64,000 nucleotides of DNA. Origin: Amycolatopsis sp. CA-128772 (GTDB lineage Bacteria > Actinomycetota > Actinomycetes > Mycobacteriales > Pseudonocardiaceae). Shown in pieces: positions 50,001 to 57,318 of this stretch. The translations under genes were made by a program, and so were the position numbers. The first letter of the stretch is position 1. The number at the start of each line of letters is the position of its first letter. Below the pieces are notes generated by a model, which worked only from the letters and a program-made list of their open reading frames with translations, did not search any database and was not told where the DNA came from. The stretch is from contig NZ_PPHG01000088.1 of NCBI RefSeq assembly GCF_002904295.1, positions 1 to 64,000 on the forward strand, given 5' to 3'.

Positions 50001-51362
50001 GACGACGAGTTCGCCGAACCCGACGGGGTTCAGGCGGGCGAGCGCCGGCACGTATGCCGCGTACGTTCTCGCGAGCTCCACGACCGACTCGGACAGCCGC
50101 TCGACCCCGACCGGGTAGTGGCGGTCGGCGCCCGGCGTGGTCAGCGCTCGGGTCATCACGTGCGTGACGTGGTCGGCGACCGCCGGGTCGGCAGTGGCGC
50201 AGACCGCGTGGACGTACTCCAGCCAGTCGGTGCGGGTCGGCATGGACTGCGCGGTCGCCAGCAGGTGCGTGTCGGCCAACCGGTCGGGCGCGGGCGGGCG
50301 CCACAACGACGTCCCGTCGCCCGGGTAGGCCGCGGCGAGCGCCTTTGCCGCGACACGCACGCCGTGCTCACCGAGACCACGCAACTCCGATATGCCAGCC
50401 AGGACTTCGGCACCCGCGGTGACACCGGGGACCTCCCGCAGGATCACGGTGGACAGCGCCAGATCACGCCACCCACCGTCAGCGAGCCCGGCACGCCGCG
50501 CGGCGGCGTGGAAGGCGGCGCGCTCGTGGCGCAGCACCCCGCTCAGCGGATCGGTGTCGCTGATGTCCGGGTCCAGGAGGCGCAACAACGCCGACGCGTA
50601 GAGGTCGAGGGTGGTCGCGAACCGCTCCGGCGGGTTGGTGGTGTCGGCCGTCCGCCCGAGCCGGGCGGCGAACACGGTCACCGCGTCGGACCACAGCCTC
50701 GTGGTGTCGGGGAGGGTGCCGAGGTGCAGCACCTCGGGGACGGCCCAGCGGCGGGGGCCACTGTCGACGAGTTCGCGCCACCAGTGGGGCGTGGTCCGCG
50801 CCAGCACGAGCACGCGGACCCGAGGATCCACCGCCGCGAGCAGTTCGCGGACGAGACGTTCCTGGGCCTCGGCGTAGTCGACGACGAGCAGCGCGCCGGC
50901 CAGCCGGAACCGGCCCAGTGCCCGCGCCGCGCCAGCGGTTCGGGCGCCTCCCGGCGTGACGAACCCGGCCAGCCACCGCTTCCCGCGCCGCAGGCCCCGC
51001 AGTGCTGCGCAGACCTGGGTGGCCAGATGCGTCTTGCCCTGGCCGCCGGCGCCGGTCACCAGACGGGCCGTCGGCGCGCCGGGGTCGCGGCACCACGCGA
51101 GGAGCTCGGCCACCTCTTCGCGGGGGACCGTCGGCAACACTCCCGCACGCACGTCCAGCCAGGCGCTGGGGCGGTCCGGCGGGGGCGGGTCCGGCGGACC
51201 GAACAGGATCCCCGCGGCGGCACCGACCGACCTCGGCAGCCGCTCCCGACCGGTGTCCAGGATGCCCACGACCCCACCGTTGAGGTCGACCGGGCCGTGG
51301 AACACGGCGGTGACGTGCTGCTCGACCCGGCCGAACAGCGAGGAGCGACGTGCGGTCGTCAC
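47022..51362 (-). CDS. NLR-like STAND ATPase with TPR repeats, TM helix and C-terminal beta repeats
   Basis: This 1446-residue protein starts at the GTG at 51362, overlapping the cyclase-like gene's stop by 4 bp (GTGA). Residues ~17–35 (HVTAVFHGPVDLNGGVVGI) repeat the C-terminal motif of that upstream protein. A STAND-type NTPase domain follows, with Walker A 'GAGGQGKTHLA' (104–114) and Walker B 'ALLVVDYAE' (157–165), then winged-helix and helical regions. Roughly residues 500–900 are TPR-like helical repeats. A single membrane helix (~1015–1036) leads to a ~90-residue Pro/Thr linker and four ~80-residue beta-rich repeats (1126–1446), each with a LxPGxHxxxxxxGPxxxFT-type core. STAND proteins switch on by oligomerising after ligand sensing. 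A membrane helix with external-type repeats suggests sensing from outside or docking to the envelope (inference). Confidence 0.9.
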   Translation of the reverse strand: MTTARRSSLFGRVEQHVTAVFHGPVDLNGGVVGILDTGRERLPRSVGAAAGILFGPPDPPPPDRPSAWLDVRAGVLPTVPREEVAELLAWCRDPGAPTARLVTGAGGQGKTHLATQVCAALRGLRRGKRWLAGFVTPGGARTAGAARALGRFRLAGALLVVDYAEAQERLVRELLAAVDPRVRVLVLARTTPHWWRELVDSGPRRWAVPEVLHLGTLPDTTRLWSDAVTVFAARLGRTADTTNPPERFATTLDLYASALLRLLDPDISDTDPLSGVLRHERAAFHAAARRAGLADGGWRDLALSTVILREVPGVTAGAEVLAGISELRGLGEHGVRVAAKALAAAYPGDGTSLWRPPAPDRLADTHLLATAQSMPTRTDWLEYVHAVCATADPAVADHVTHVMTRALTTPGADRHYPVGVERLSESVVELARTYAAYVPALARLNPVGFGELVVARIAEIPVETVAAMDAELTTAGTGTSRLAIAVAVSQRLASTDPWHLATLSARLAEAGHLDTALDAAQRAVERVEDPPHRASALTALCHRLAEHDRLIEALAAAEEAADLRRTEPPVVRGYALHNLASRLSDLSRFDEAVTAATEAADLLVAADQDLRPRRAAALVGLAQVLDAAGFPGRAVPPATEAVRLLRELAEDRPDAYLPGLAAAVTVLSRSLAPAEPDRAAELAAEAVNVYTGLAGDTPAAFTPALAAARMNLGLRLSGTGRRAEGLAELRRAVALYEDLAGTAPQAHRAALAAALVNLVLHRTESGDVDLATAERVVALQRERVDPGADLAAALADLGYLRAAAGRFADARVATAQAVAEFRALLAARPSALHRVWLADALLDSARHLLASGQSTADGAEQVRDAVFEAAELYAAIEGEQPDTARSRFREALALSAALDDDRDVPAAAQRYCRRWREAVIRVPLPGMAVLAVVWRTDQAPSRDRTRLVVGDEVLGLGDSPGTPFAGAAAVTAGPALGRLGAGVAERVRLAAARVVVRPAVQPLVQYVQQHPSAVARVAGAVTAAALLFAAIGLDAGRGDEDRRADRIHSAETTAALPPRTSTPLPGASTTPASSGPPTTPAASGTHVVAPSTPPPTHSPAPPPQPDPPVIPPTVIDEPPRPGDIAVDVSGTSYREFAVDNQPGWRDGRRPQGFDLAPGGHQLVFWAGPMVSFTVTAAHTVEYPSAMNGYLTGRGKSVLTAHGRSVSVTANDTSYAGLIVVGTGTSWLSTRTPQTFQVLPGPHQIAVQSGPMFVFTVDDAGHVAYTGSIAPYLAGAGTDALTVRGAPIIVDLKPTDYAGFILIGTDGGWQNAGERRGYRLVPGAHTLLTQDSVQTPFVIDRNGMVSYGDPLEPVLDGRGSGTLTAVGAETGIDAAASGRDLLYVQGAGGWRSTGARQPYHLLPGVHRTTLNNGPTYAFTTDNQGRVDYTGALDGRLAGRGSTTLVVR

Positions 51363-51425
51363 GAATTCCGGATCCCGATCACACCGCCGTGCACGTCCAC
51401 CGGGCCGGTGAACGTGGCGGTGACC
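51258..51425 (-). repeat. Paired motif-coding segments at the cyclase/ATPase junction
   Basis: Two ~54-bp segments offset by 110 bp (about 51,261–51,315 and 51,371–51,425) are similar in DNA and protein. One codes for the cyclase C-terminal motif (VTATFTGPVDVHGGVIGI), the other for the ATPase N-terminal motif (VTAVFHGPVDLNGGVVGI). Thirteen of 18 residues are identical. Confidence 0.85.
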
Positions 51426-52069
51426 ACCTGGCCGCCCGGTCGCACCACCGGTGCCGGTTCTGCGCCGGTCGGGGCGGTGGCACCCAGATCGACCCCCGGT
51501 GCCCGTACCCACGCCTGGGTGTGGAACTCCTTGTTCCGCACGGTGATCATGCGGAACTCCGCGGGCGAGCAGGCGTGTCCGGCCTCGACGACTCCCTGGT
51601 AGAGGTGGTCGGACAGCACCTGCACCAGCGGGGCGCTGTCCGCCGCCTCGAGCACGTCGCGGACGGCCTGCGCGTCGAGTATCCGCGCCACTCCCACGAC
51701 CGTCGCACCGGCGAACCCGTTGTCGTCCACCCGCGCCAACCCGTGGTCGACCGCCATCCGCAGCCGCAGTCGGTCGAGACCGAAACGGCCGGCGTTGCGG
51801 CTGAAGAGGAGCCGCGCCAATGCCAAGGTGAAGTCCTGGATCACCACCGTCTCCGGCTCACCCGCTGGGATCAGCGCCAGCTCACCGTCGCCGCTGCCCT
51901 GCCTGTGCCACCGCGTCCGGTCCAGCCCCACGGCAGCCGCAGCCTCGTCGAGGAGCGCGATGAGCTCGCGCTGGAGGCGAACCTGGCCACCGTCGTCCCT
52001 GCGGCTGTAGGCCTGGGCATCGACGGAGAGACACAGGTAGCGGGTGAACTGCGTGGTCACGCCCTCCAC
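51359..52069 (-). CDS. Class III cyclase-like protein with C-terminal GPV motif
   Basis: This 236-residue protein resembles the class III nucleotide cyclase fold. It has 'YLCLSVDAQAYSRRDD' with an Asp in the metal-A position (D17), 'GSGDGELALIP' with the second Asp (D61), 'RLRLRMAVDHGLARV', and 'GATVVGVARILDAQ', which echoes the GxxVNxAxR region. The substrate-specifying residues differ from adenylate cyclases, so it may be a divergent cyclase or an inactive sensor. A flexible segment leads to the C-terminal motif shared with the ATPase. It starts 13 bp before the Crp/Fnr gene stop; a GTG at 52060 would give a 4-bp GTGA overlap instead. Confidence 0.85.
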   Translation of the reverse strand: MEGVTTQFTRYLCLSVDAQAYSRRDDGGQVRLQRELIALLDEAAAAVGLDRTRWHRQGSGDGELALIPAGEPETVVIQDFTLALARLLFSRNAGRFGLDRLRLRMAVDHGLARVDDNGFAGATVVGVARILDAQAVRDVLEAADSAPLVQVLSDHLYQGVVEAGHACSPAEFRMITVRNKEFHTQAWVRAPGVDLGATAPTGAEPAPVVRPGGQVVTATFTGPVDVHGGVIGIRNS

Positions 52070-52773
52070 TTTTCCCCATTTCCACCCGGCAGACCCGGTA
52101 CCAGTACGGAATCGCGCAGACCGTCCAGGTCGCGCACGACGATGTTCCGATATCCCAGGCGCACGACGTTCGCCCGGCTGAGTGCGCGCAGCGTCTTCTC
52201 CGCCGTGTTGAGGCGGACACCCGCCAGCGTCGCGATGTCCTCCTGCGTGAGCGGGGCGCCGAGCTCGTGACCGTTTGGCCCGGCCCGGCCGTGTGCCTCG
52301 GCCAGGGCGACCAGGACCCGGCGGACCCGGGCCGCGGCGTCCAGCGCGGCGATGTCGATCCGGCGCGCGTTGGCCCAGCGGAGGCGGTCACCGAGCATCC
52401 CGGCCACCTCGATCGCAGCCTCCGGGAAGGTGCGCAGGTAGGCGCGGAAGTTCGTGCCCGGGACGACCCGTGCGACCACCGTGCCGCACGTGACCACCCC
52501 GGCGGACCGTGGCGCGTGCAGCAGTACCGACATCTCACCGACGAGGTCCCCGGCGCCCCGGACGGCGAGGAGCGGTTCACGGTCTCCCTCGACGGCAGTC
52601 ACTTTCACCGCGCCCGCGAGCAGGACGTAGACAGTGTCGCCGTCCTCGCCTTGGTGCAGGATCCGCCGGCCGGCGGGCACGGTGACCTCGGTCCCCAGCG
52701 CGAGCAGTGCCGCGCGGGCCGGGCCGGAAAGCCGGGCCAGGACCGAGTTCGGGGACCACTGCGCGCCATCCAT
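52057..52773 (-). CDS. Crp/Fnr-family transcriptional regulator
   Basis: This 238-residue protein has an N-terminal cyclic-nucleotide-binding beta-roll: 'GRRILHQGEDGDTVYVLLAG', 'LLAVRGAGDLVGEMSVLLHAPRSAGVV', in which 'GEMSVLLHAPRSA' corresponds to the phosphate-binding cassette. It is followed by a C-helix and an HTH ('LTQEDIATLAGVRLNTAEKTLRALSRANVVRLG'). The cassette keeps the Glu and Arg that contact cAMP/cGMP in active Crp proteins. It leads the operon with the cyclase-like protein and the STAND ATPase. If the cyclase makes a cyclic nucleotide, this could be its receptor (inference). Confidence 0.92.
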   Translation of the reverse strand: MDGAQWSPNSVLARLSGPARAALLALGTEVTVPAGRRILHQGEDGDTVYVLLAGAVKVTAVEGDREPLLAVRGAGDLVGEMSVLLHAPRSAGVVTCGTVVARVVPGTNFRAYLRTFPEAAIEVAGMLGDRLRWANARRIDIAALDAAARVRRVLVALAEAHGRAGPNGHELGAPLTQEDIATLAGVRLNTAEKTLRALSRANVVRLGYRNIVVRDLDGLRDSVLVPGLPGGNGEKWRA

Positions 52774-52848
52774 CACCCAAGATGATGGCCTTGTCCACAG
52801 CCGCCGTGACCCGCCGGCCGGCAATTCACTCCATCGGAGGAATGGCCG

Positions 52849-53415
52849 TCAGTACCAGATTCTGAGCCAATACCGCCAATATCCGGAGTTGTCGCCGATG
52901 TTGTCGTCGTTGATCTGCAGGCCCAGTCGAACCGGGACGTTCGGCGCGTAGGCGCAGGCGGTCAGCTCTCGGAGCGGGTGCGGGTTGTACGGGTTGGGGT
53001 CGTGGCCACTGGCGACCCAGCCGCCAGGGTCGTTGTTGAACCGGTAGAACGACCCGAACCTCGGCCAGCCGGGGAACGGAAACCCCTGCGGGGCGGGGTC
53101 GTTGTGACCGTCCACGCCGTAGCTCTCGCCCCACCAGTTGATCGCCACCCTGGTGGACTCGTCGATGACGACCCGGACGACGTCCCCGGGAAAGATCGCG
53201 TTGGGCGGGTTGTCCCCGGGCGGGTAATTGAGCCCGCTGGCATTGCCGAACTGGGTCATCTGGTAATCCACGTTCGGGCTCTGCCCCGCCAGACAGCGTT
53301 CCATCGGGGTCAGTGGCGCCGCCTGTGCGGCGGACGCGGTCACCGTGACCGCCCCCGCCGACGCAACCAGTGCGGCCGCGATACCGGCCACGCGCTTCCG
53401 TGTCCTACTCGTCAT
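52849..53415 (-). CDS. Secreted protein, possible LecA-like lectin fold
   Basis: The ATG at 53415 has GGGGAG upstream. The 188-residue product has a signal peptide (MTSRTRKRVAGIAAALVASA... cut near AQA|AP). The mature part contains 'IFPGDVVRVVID', 'INWWGESYGVDGHNDPAPQG' and 'LQINDDNIGDNSGYWRYWLR'. The order PGD – WG..G..G – ND..xDNSG recalls LecA-type calcium-dependent galactose lectins, though identity is low and must be tested. It lies 75 bp upstream of the Crp/Fnr gene on the same strand and could be in the same transcript. Confidence 0.75.
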   Translation of the reverse strand: MTSRTRKRVAGIAAALVASAGAVTVTASAAQAAPLTPMERCLAGQSPNVDYQMTQFGNASGLNYPPGDNPPNAIFPGDVVRVVIDESTRVAINWWGESYGVDGHNDPAPQGFPFPGWPRFGSFYRFNNDPGGWVASGHDPNPYNPHPLRELTACAYAPNVPVRLGLQINDDNIGDNSGYWRYWLRIWY

Positions 53416-54229
53416 CGTTTCTCCCCGGGTTCCCGCCGAATTCACCGCGAATTCGACTGCGTCCACCTTCCCGTGCCGTCGCCGTCAGGAATCGGTACTG
53501 GTAACGGATCCGGGGAATTTCTTTCGCCGGCAGGGTACGGCGGTTGTGCCGCGCGGGAGACGGTGGTCGGCTGGCGGTCTCGCCGCCGGACCCGGAGAGG
53601 AGCCTTCGATGTCGAAGCGCCCGGCAAGCGGAAGATGCGCAAGAAGCGCGGCGCGAACGACGGCAAAGCGACCCAACGGCAACTGAGCCCCACCGCACGT
53701 TGCCAGCGTGTGCTGCCCGGCGGCGCGGTCACCCACCGCCGGCGCCCAGCCACCGCACGGGGGATCACGTTCTTCCACCTCGAGGCGAGGCCGGCATGGC
53801 CAACGTCTTCGTCTCGCCCGGTCTGTTCTCGGCCAGCTCAAGATCCGTTTGCTCGCCGACAACACCGCTCTGCCAGTGGGCCGCCGCTACTTGCTCAACG
53901 GTCTGCACATCCCGCCCCGCGCTCCTGTCACCGCGGTGGAGCTGTCCGAGCCGGGCAACTTCTCCCCGCTCAGCTCGCGACCCGGACATGCGGTACCCGC
54001 GCAACGAGCGGATCGGTGAGCCGATCACGACCGGCCCGTGCCCCTTCTGCAACAGTGCCATGTGCTGCGGTCCGGAGAGATCCCCCGCGCCCGGTAGCAG
54101 TCGGATCTGGTCGAGGTTCGATTTGGCGTGGCGGAACCGGAGACCACGAGCGCAAGCCGCAGCTCCGGCTGATCTGAACGTGTGATGTGACGTCATTTGT
54201 CCGCGATCTGTAACGGCAGTTATGGGGTG
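53416..54229. other. 814-bp region without a supported gene
   Basis: Several open frames exist, none with both a ribosome site and a family match. A stretch near 53,830–54,015 (+) reads 'QLKIRLLADNTALPVGRRYL' and looks coding in style, but it has no start. The region is probably decayed mobile or accessory DNA; the left end should hold the promoter of the secreted protein gene. Confidence 0.45.
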
Positions 54230-54577
54230 TCACCTGCGGTTCGCACAGGCGATGCAGATCCGCGTGGCCGGCAGGGCGAGCAGCCGGTCCTCCGCGATCG
54301 GACCGCCACAGCGTTCGCAGACTTCGTAGACACCGCCTTCCACCCGTTCGGTGGCCTTCCCGAGCGCCGCGAGGTCGTCCTGCGCCTGCCGCAGCAGAGC
54401 CTGGACCTGTGCCCGCTCGAAGGCAATGGTCGCGCCTTCGGGATCGTGTTCGTCGTCGCCGCTGTCGAACTGCGACGCGGCCACGATATCGTCGCATTGC
54501 CGCGCCAAGGCCGTGACCAGCCGCTCGGCCTCGGCTCGAGCCCCCTCGATCAACTCCGTCGCGACGCGCTTCTCCAC
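54230..54577 (-). CDS. TraR/DksA-type zinc-finger protein
   Basis: This 115-residue protein has an N-terminal coiled-coil ('ELIEGARAEAERLVTALARQCDDI', 'AFERAQVQALLRQAQDDLAALGKATERV') and a C-terminal four-Cys zinc finger (CERCGGPIAEDR...CIAC). DksA-type proteins bind the RNA polymerase secondary channel and tune transcription. The start at the GTG at 54577 (GGAAG upstream) is preferred; the frame is open further to 54631, into the adjoining inverted repeat. Confidence 0.85.
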   Translation of the reverse strand: MEKRVATELIEGARAEAERLVTALARQCDDIVAASQFDSGDDEHDPEGATIAFERAQVQALLRQAQDDLAALGKATERVEGGVYEVCERCGGPIAEDRLLALPATRICIACANRR

Positions 54578-54603
54578 GCTTCCGACGATACGCCGGAATA
54601 TCA

Positions 54604-54641
54604 GATTCACCTTATGTCGCGAACGTAGCATAAGGTGAATC
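54604..54641. repeat. 13-bp perfect inverted repeat (GATTCACCTTATG)
   Basis: Arms 54604–54616 and 54629–54641 are perfect complements with a 12-base AT/GC-mixed core. It lies exactly between the DksA-like gene and the broken 5' end of the nuclease gene. CATAAGGTG-type ends recall recombination sites of tyrosine-recombinase elements; that is an inference from memory. Confidence 0.75.
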
Positions 54642-54672
54642 CGGCATTCCGTTCTGGGAGGAGGCCGGCGCG

Positions 54673-55198
54673 GTGCGCAACCGCGACGACGGCCCGCTGC
54701 GCATCCTCGGCGCCTACGTCCCCTCCCGCGACGCCACCGAAGCGGAAACGACCCGCAAACGCGCGTGGATCGACGCCTTCCACCAAGCTTACGAGGCCAC
54801 CGCCGACGACGCCGCCGTTCTTCCTCTGGGTGACCTCAACGTCCTGGAGCCTGGGCACCGTGCCTCTTCATCCGGGGCAGTTCGCGCCTTCCGAGACCGC
54901 CTTCTACACCAGCCTGACCCACCGGCACGGCCTCACTGACCTCTTCCGCGCACTGCACCCGACCACCGTCGAGCACAGCTGGGCTCGACGCGCCGAACTC
55001 GGCTACTGCTACGACCACGCGCACGCTTCTGCTCCGCTCGTGCCTCGGCTCGCCGGCTGCTCGTACGTTCACGGCCCTCGTTCCGGGAACCCTGCGCTGA
55101 TCGACCATTCGGGACTCGCCGTCGAGTTGACCCTGACCGCGAAGGCACCACTGATCACGTCCGAGCCGGCCGCGGACCGCGAGGCAACGCTGTTCTGA
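54673..55198 (+). pseudogene. Endonuclease/exonuclease/phosphatase family, truncated and frameshifted
   Basis: The sequence begins in the middle of a family member ('RILGAYVPSRDATEAETTRKR', 'AAVLPLGDLNVLEPGH') and jumps frame near 54,845 into 'FAPSETAFYTSLTHRHGLTD' and 'AGCSYVHGPRSGNPALIDHS', which contains the usual DHS motif. The N-terminal half with the first metal Asn/Glu is missing. The break point lies next to the 13-bp inverted repeat. Confidence 0.82.
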
Positions 55199-55254
55199 CC
55201 GACGGTGCCCGTGCCCGGCCGCCACATCAGCCGCCAAGTCCGAGGACCCACCGG

Positions 55255-55968
55255 ATGACCGTCGCCAGCAAACCGGCCCTACGGGTCGGCGCCCGCATCC
55301 TGCTCCTCAACCCCGTCGACGAGGTCCTCCTCATCCACGCCCGCGACCCAGAAGACCCCGGCCACCACTGGTGGAACTGCCCAGGCGGCGGGCAAGAGCC
55401 CGGCGAAAAGCTCGTGGACACCGCGCGCCGCGAGATCGCCGAAGCGACCGGGCTCGTCGTGGACGAGATCGGCCGCAAGCTCTGGACCCGCGAAAGCACC
55501 TTCACCTACCGCGGCCGCGAGCACCACCGCCTCGACCACGTCTACCTCGCCCGCACCGACGACACCGCACCGCGCACCGCCACCCGGCACACCACCAACG
55601 AGCGCGCAGGGCTCATCGAGCGCCGCTGGTGGTGTGGAAGCGACCTTGCCGATTGCCGGGACAAGCTGCTGCCCGCTCAGCTGCCTGACCTCTTACGAGC
55701 CCTCCTCGACGACCGCTTCCCTCGTTCACTGGCACTCACCGCGTGCGATTCACCGCGCCGACGTGGACACATCGCTGGCCGGGTCGACGCATGGCGATTC
55801 GCGCGCGAAACGACTGAGCCACCGGGCCGTCCGGCAGCGGAGCCGTCCACCGGTAGGACGGGGCATGAGCTACCGCAGCCGCCACCAGTGTCCGGCCGAA
55901 GCCGAGGCGCCGACAGCCGGCGGCGACGCGGACGTAGTCCAGGGTGGCCGTCCGGCAGCTCGCGGTAA
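55255..55968 (+). CDS. NUDIX hydrolase with aberrant C-terminal tail
   Basis: The first ~157 residues form a NUDIX domain; the box reads 'GGGQEPGEKLVDTARREIAEATGL'-type (bases 55,384–55,455), with REIAEA in place of REUxEE, so one metal-binding Glu is Ala. It also has 'HHRLDHVYLARTDD'. From about base 55,730 the sequence is Arg/Pro/Gly-rich and runs antisense to the neighbouring acetyltransferase-like gene; this tail is probably not native and suggests a lost stop codon or a rearrangement. Substrate unknown. Confidence 0.75.
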   Translation: MTVASKPALRVGARILLLNPVDEVLLIHARDPEDPGHHWWNCPGGGQEPGEKLVDTARREIAEATGLVVDEIGRKLWTRESTFTYRGREHHRLDHVYLARTDDTAPRTATRHTTNERAGLIERRWWCGSDLADCRDKLLPAQLPDLLRALLDDRFPRSLALTACDSPRRRGHIAGRVDAWRFARETTEPPGRPAAEPSTGRTGHELPQPPPVSGRSRGADSRRRRGRSPGWPSGSSR

Positions 55969-56677
55969 CGGCGCCGACTTCGGTGCTGTCGAGGTGGAGT
56001 TCGACCCGGCCGGCCGGCCTTCCCGCGGCCGGCGGACGGGCGACCAAGACGAGGCCGACGCCCGGCGCCCTGCCGGGCGCGTGCTGGAACGTGACATCGA
56101 GGTGCGCCCACTCGGCGAGGCGCCGGGCCGCGAGCTCGCAGCCTTCCTGCGCGCGGCAGACCTCGCAGAGCTTGCCGTGCAGCCGGTAGCGGTGGCTGTA
56201 CGGCTTGAGCTTGTCGTAGAGGTCCAGGTCGAGCCGGTGACCACGCAAGCAGACGACGAGATTTCCGGTCGCGGGCCGGCTAGAAATCAGCCCGCCGAAC
56301 TCGCCGCGCGCCCCGGACCGAACGGCGCCGCTCGCCTGACCGATGATCGTCTTTCCCGCGACGGTCCCGACTCGCGGGTCGACCGGAAGCGTGTTGCGGA
56401 CGCGCAGTTCCTCCGCGAGGCCGTGGAACTGGCGGCCTTGGAGACCTGCCACCGGCGCTGTCGTCGACCCAACCTGGGGCCTCAGCAGCGCCCCGGCATC
56501 GACCTCGAAGGGTTCTTCGCCGGTGGCGTGCGAGGTAATGCGCAAGGGCGGTCTTCGAAGACGTGGAACAGCTCCGGCACCGGTCGCCGGAGCTGTTCCA
56601 CGCCGGCCCGACGTCGGTCCCCCACCCGGCGCAACGTGGTCGTCTGGGAATGACGCGGCCCGGCCGCACTCGGGCAT
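55736..56677 (-). CDS. GNAT acetyltransferase-like protein, start uncertain
   Basis: The well-supported part is 55,736–56,250: 'LYDKLKPYSHRYRLHGKLCE', a Cys-rich 'CEVCRAQEGC' element, and a GNAT-like end 'YVRVAAGCRRLGFGRTLVAAAVAHAPSYRW'. The frame stays open up to 56,677, but no good start is seen and the N-terminal ~130 residues match nothing, although 'RNTLPVDPRVGTVAGKTIIG' looks coding. It may be a fusion by deletion of two older genes. No function beyond possible acyl transfer can be given. Confidence 0.55.
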   Translation of the reverse strand: MPECGRAASFPDDHVAPGGGPTSGRRGTAPATGAGAVPRLRRPPLRITSHATGEEPFEVDAGALLRPQVGSTTAPVAGLQGRQFHGLAEELRVRNTLPVDPRVGTVAGKTIIGQASGAVRSGARGEFGGLISSRPATGNLVVCLRGHRLDLDLYDKLKPYSHRYRLHGKLCEVCRAQEGCELAARRLAEWAHLDVTFQHAPGRAPGVGLVLVARPPAAGRPAGRVELHLDSTEVGAVTASCRTATLDYVRVAAGCRRLGFGRTLVAAAVAHAPSYRWTAPLPDGPVAQSFRARIAMRRPGQRCVHVGAVNRTR

Positions 56678-56708
56678 GCTGCCCGCCTTGCCCGGGCTCC
56701 CGCAGCGA

Positions 56709-57130
56709 GTGAATCGAATCGCACTCGGCCATCCGCCGGCTGACGACCGGCTCGGCCGCCCCCTGCTGCCGCTGGCGGCTACCGGCCTGCTCGGCGGCGT
56801 CGACGTCGCCGTCGACGTCGCCGTCGGAGTGTTGGCCTACTTGGTCGTCGAGCACGAGACCGGGCAGCCGCTACTGGCTTCCGCCGCGTTCACGATCGGG
56901 TTCATCGCGCTGCTGCTCGCGCGCAGCGAGCTGTTCACCGAGAAATTCCTCGTCCCGGTCACCGCGCTGGCGTCCGGCAGCACTCGACTCGATCATCATG
57001 TTCGCCGGCTTGCTGAGCGGCTCGGCGCACTACACCCGGGGCGATTGGGGCGTGGCTTTGGCGTGGTCGTCCCTGGGCGACATCCTGGGCGGCATTGGCC
57101 TGGTCACCTCGACCCGGCTCCTCCGGGGTG
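56709..57130 (+). pseudogene. Formate/nitrite transporter family, internally deleted
   Basis: The frame from the GTG at 56709 reads 'LGRPLLPLAATGLLGGVDVA', 'LVVEHETGQPLLASAAFTIG' and 'RSELFTEKFLVPVTAL', a clear FNT-family N-terminal half lacking the first residues. Near 56,975 it shifts frame into 'FAGLLSGSAHYTRGDWGVAL' and 'LGDILGGIGLVTSTRLLR', the family's last helix. About 90 residues in the middle are gone. Confidence 0.8.
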
Positions 57131-57318
57131 TCCCACCAAGTCGAAGAGGCGCACGACGACGCCCGCGAAGGAGGCGTGCCGATTGTCGTCGAGCACTTCT
57201 CCAGCCGTTGTCGCGGCTTTCAGGCCGGCCTCGGCGATACCGGCGGCGCCACGCTGAGCTTCGCGGTCCTCTCCTGCACGACCCGGCTGTGCCGACCCTG
57301 GTCCCGCACCCCGGTCAT
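57104..57318 (-). pseudogene. Possible decayed immunity gene next to the RHS toxin
   Basis: An ATG at 57318 overlaps the RHS stop (TGATG). The frame ends after 32 residues, but another frame continues with a plausible C-terminus ('GLKAATTAGEVLDDNRHASF', 'AGVVVRLFDLVGHP'). This looks like a small gene broken by one frameshift, in the position where immunity genes of RHS toxins lie. It could also be a chance frame. Confidence 0.45.

Noticed and set aside
53708..54019. Short plus-strand coding-like segment
   Set aside because: It has some plausible sequence but no start signal and no family, so it was kept only as a note in the region entry.
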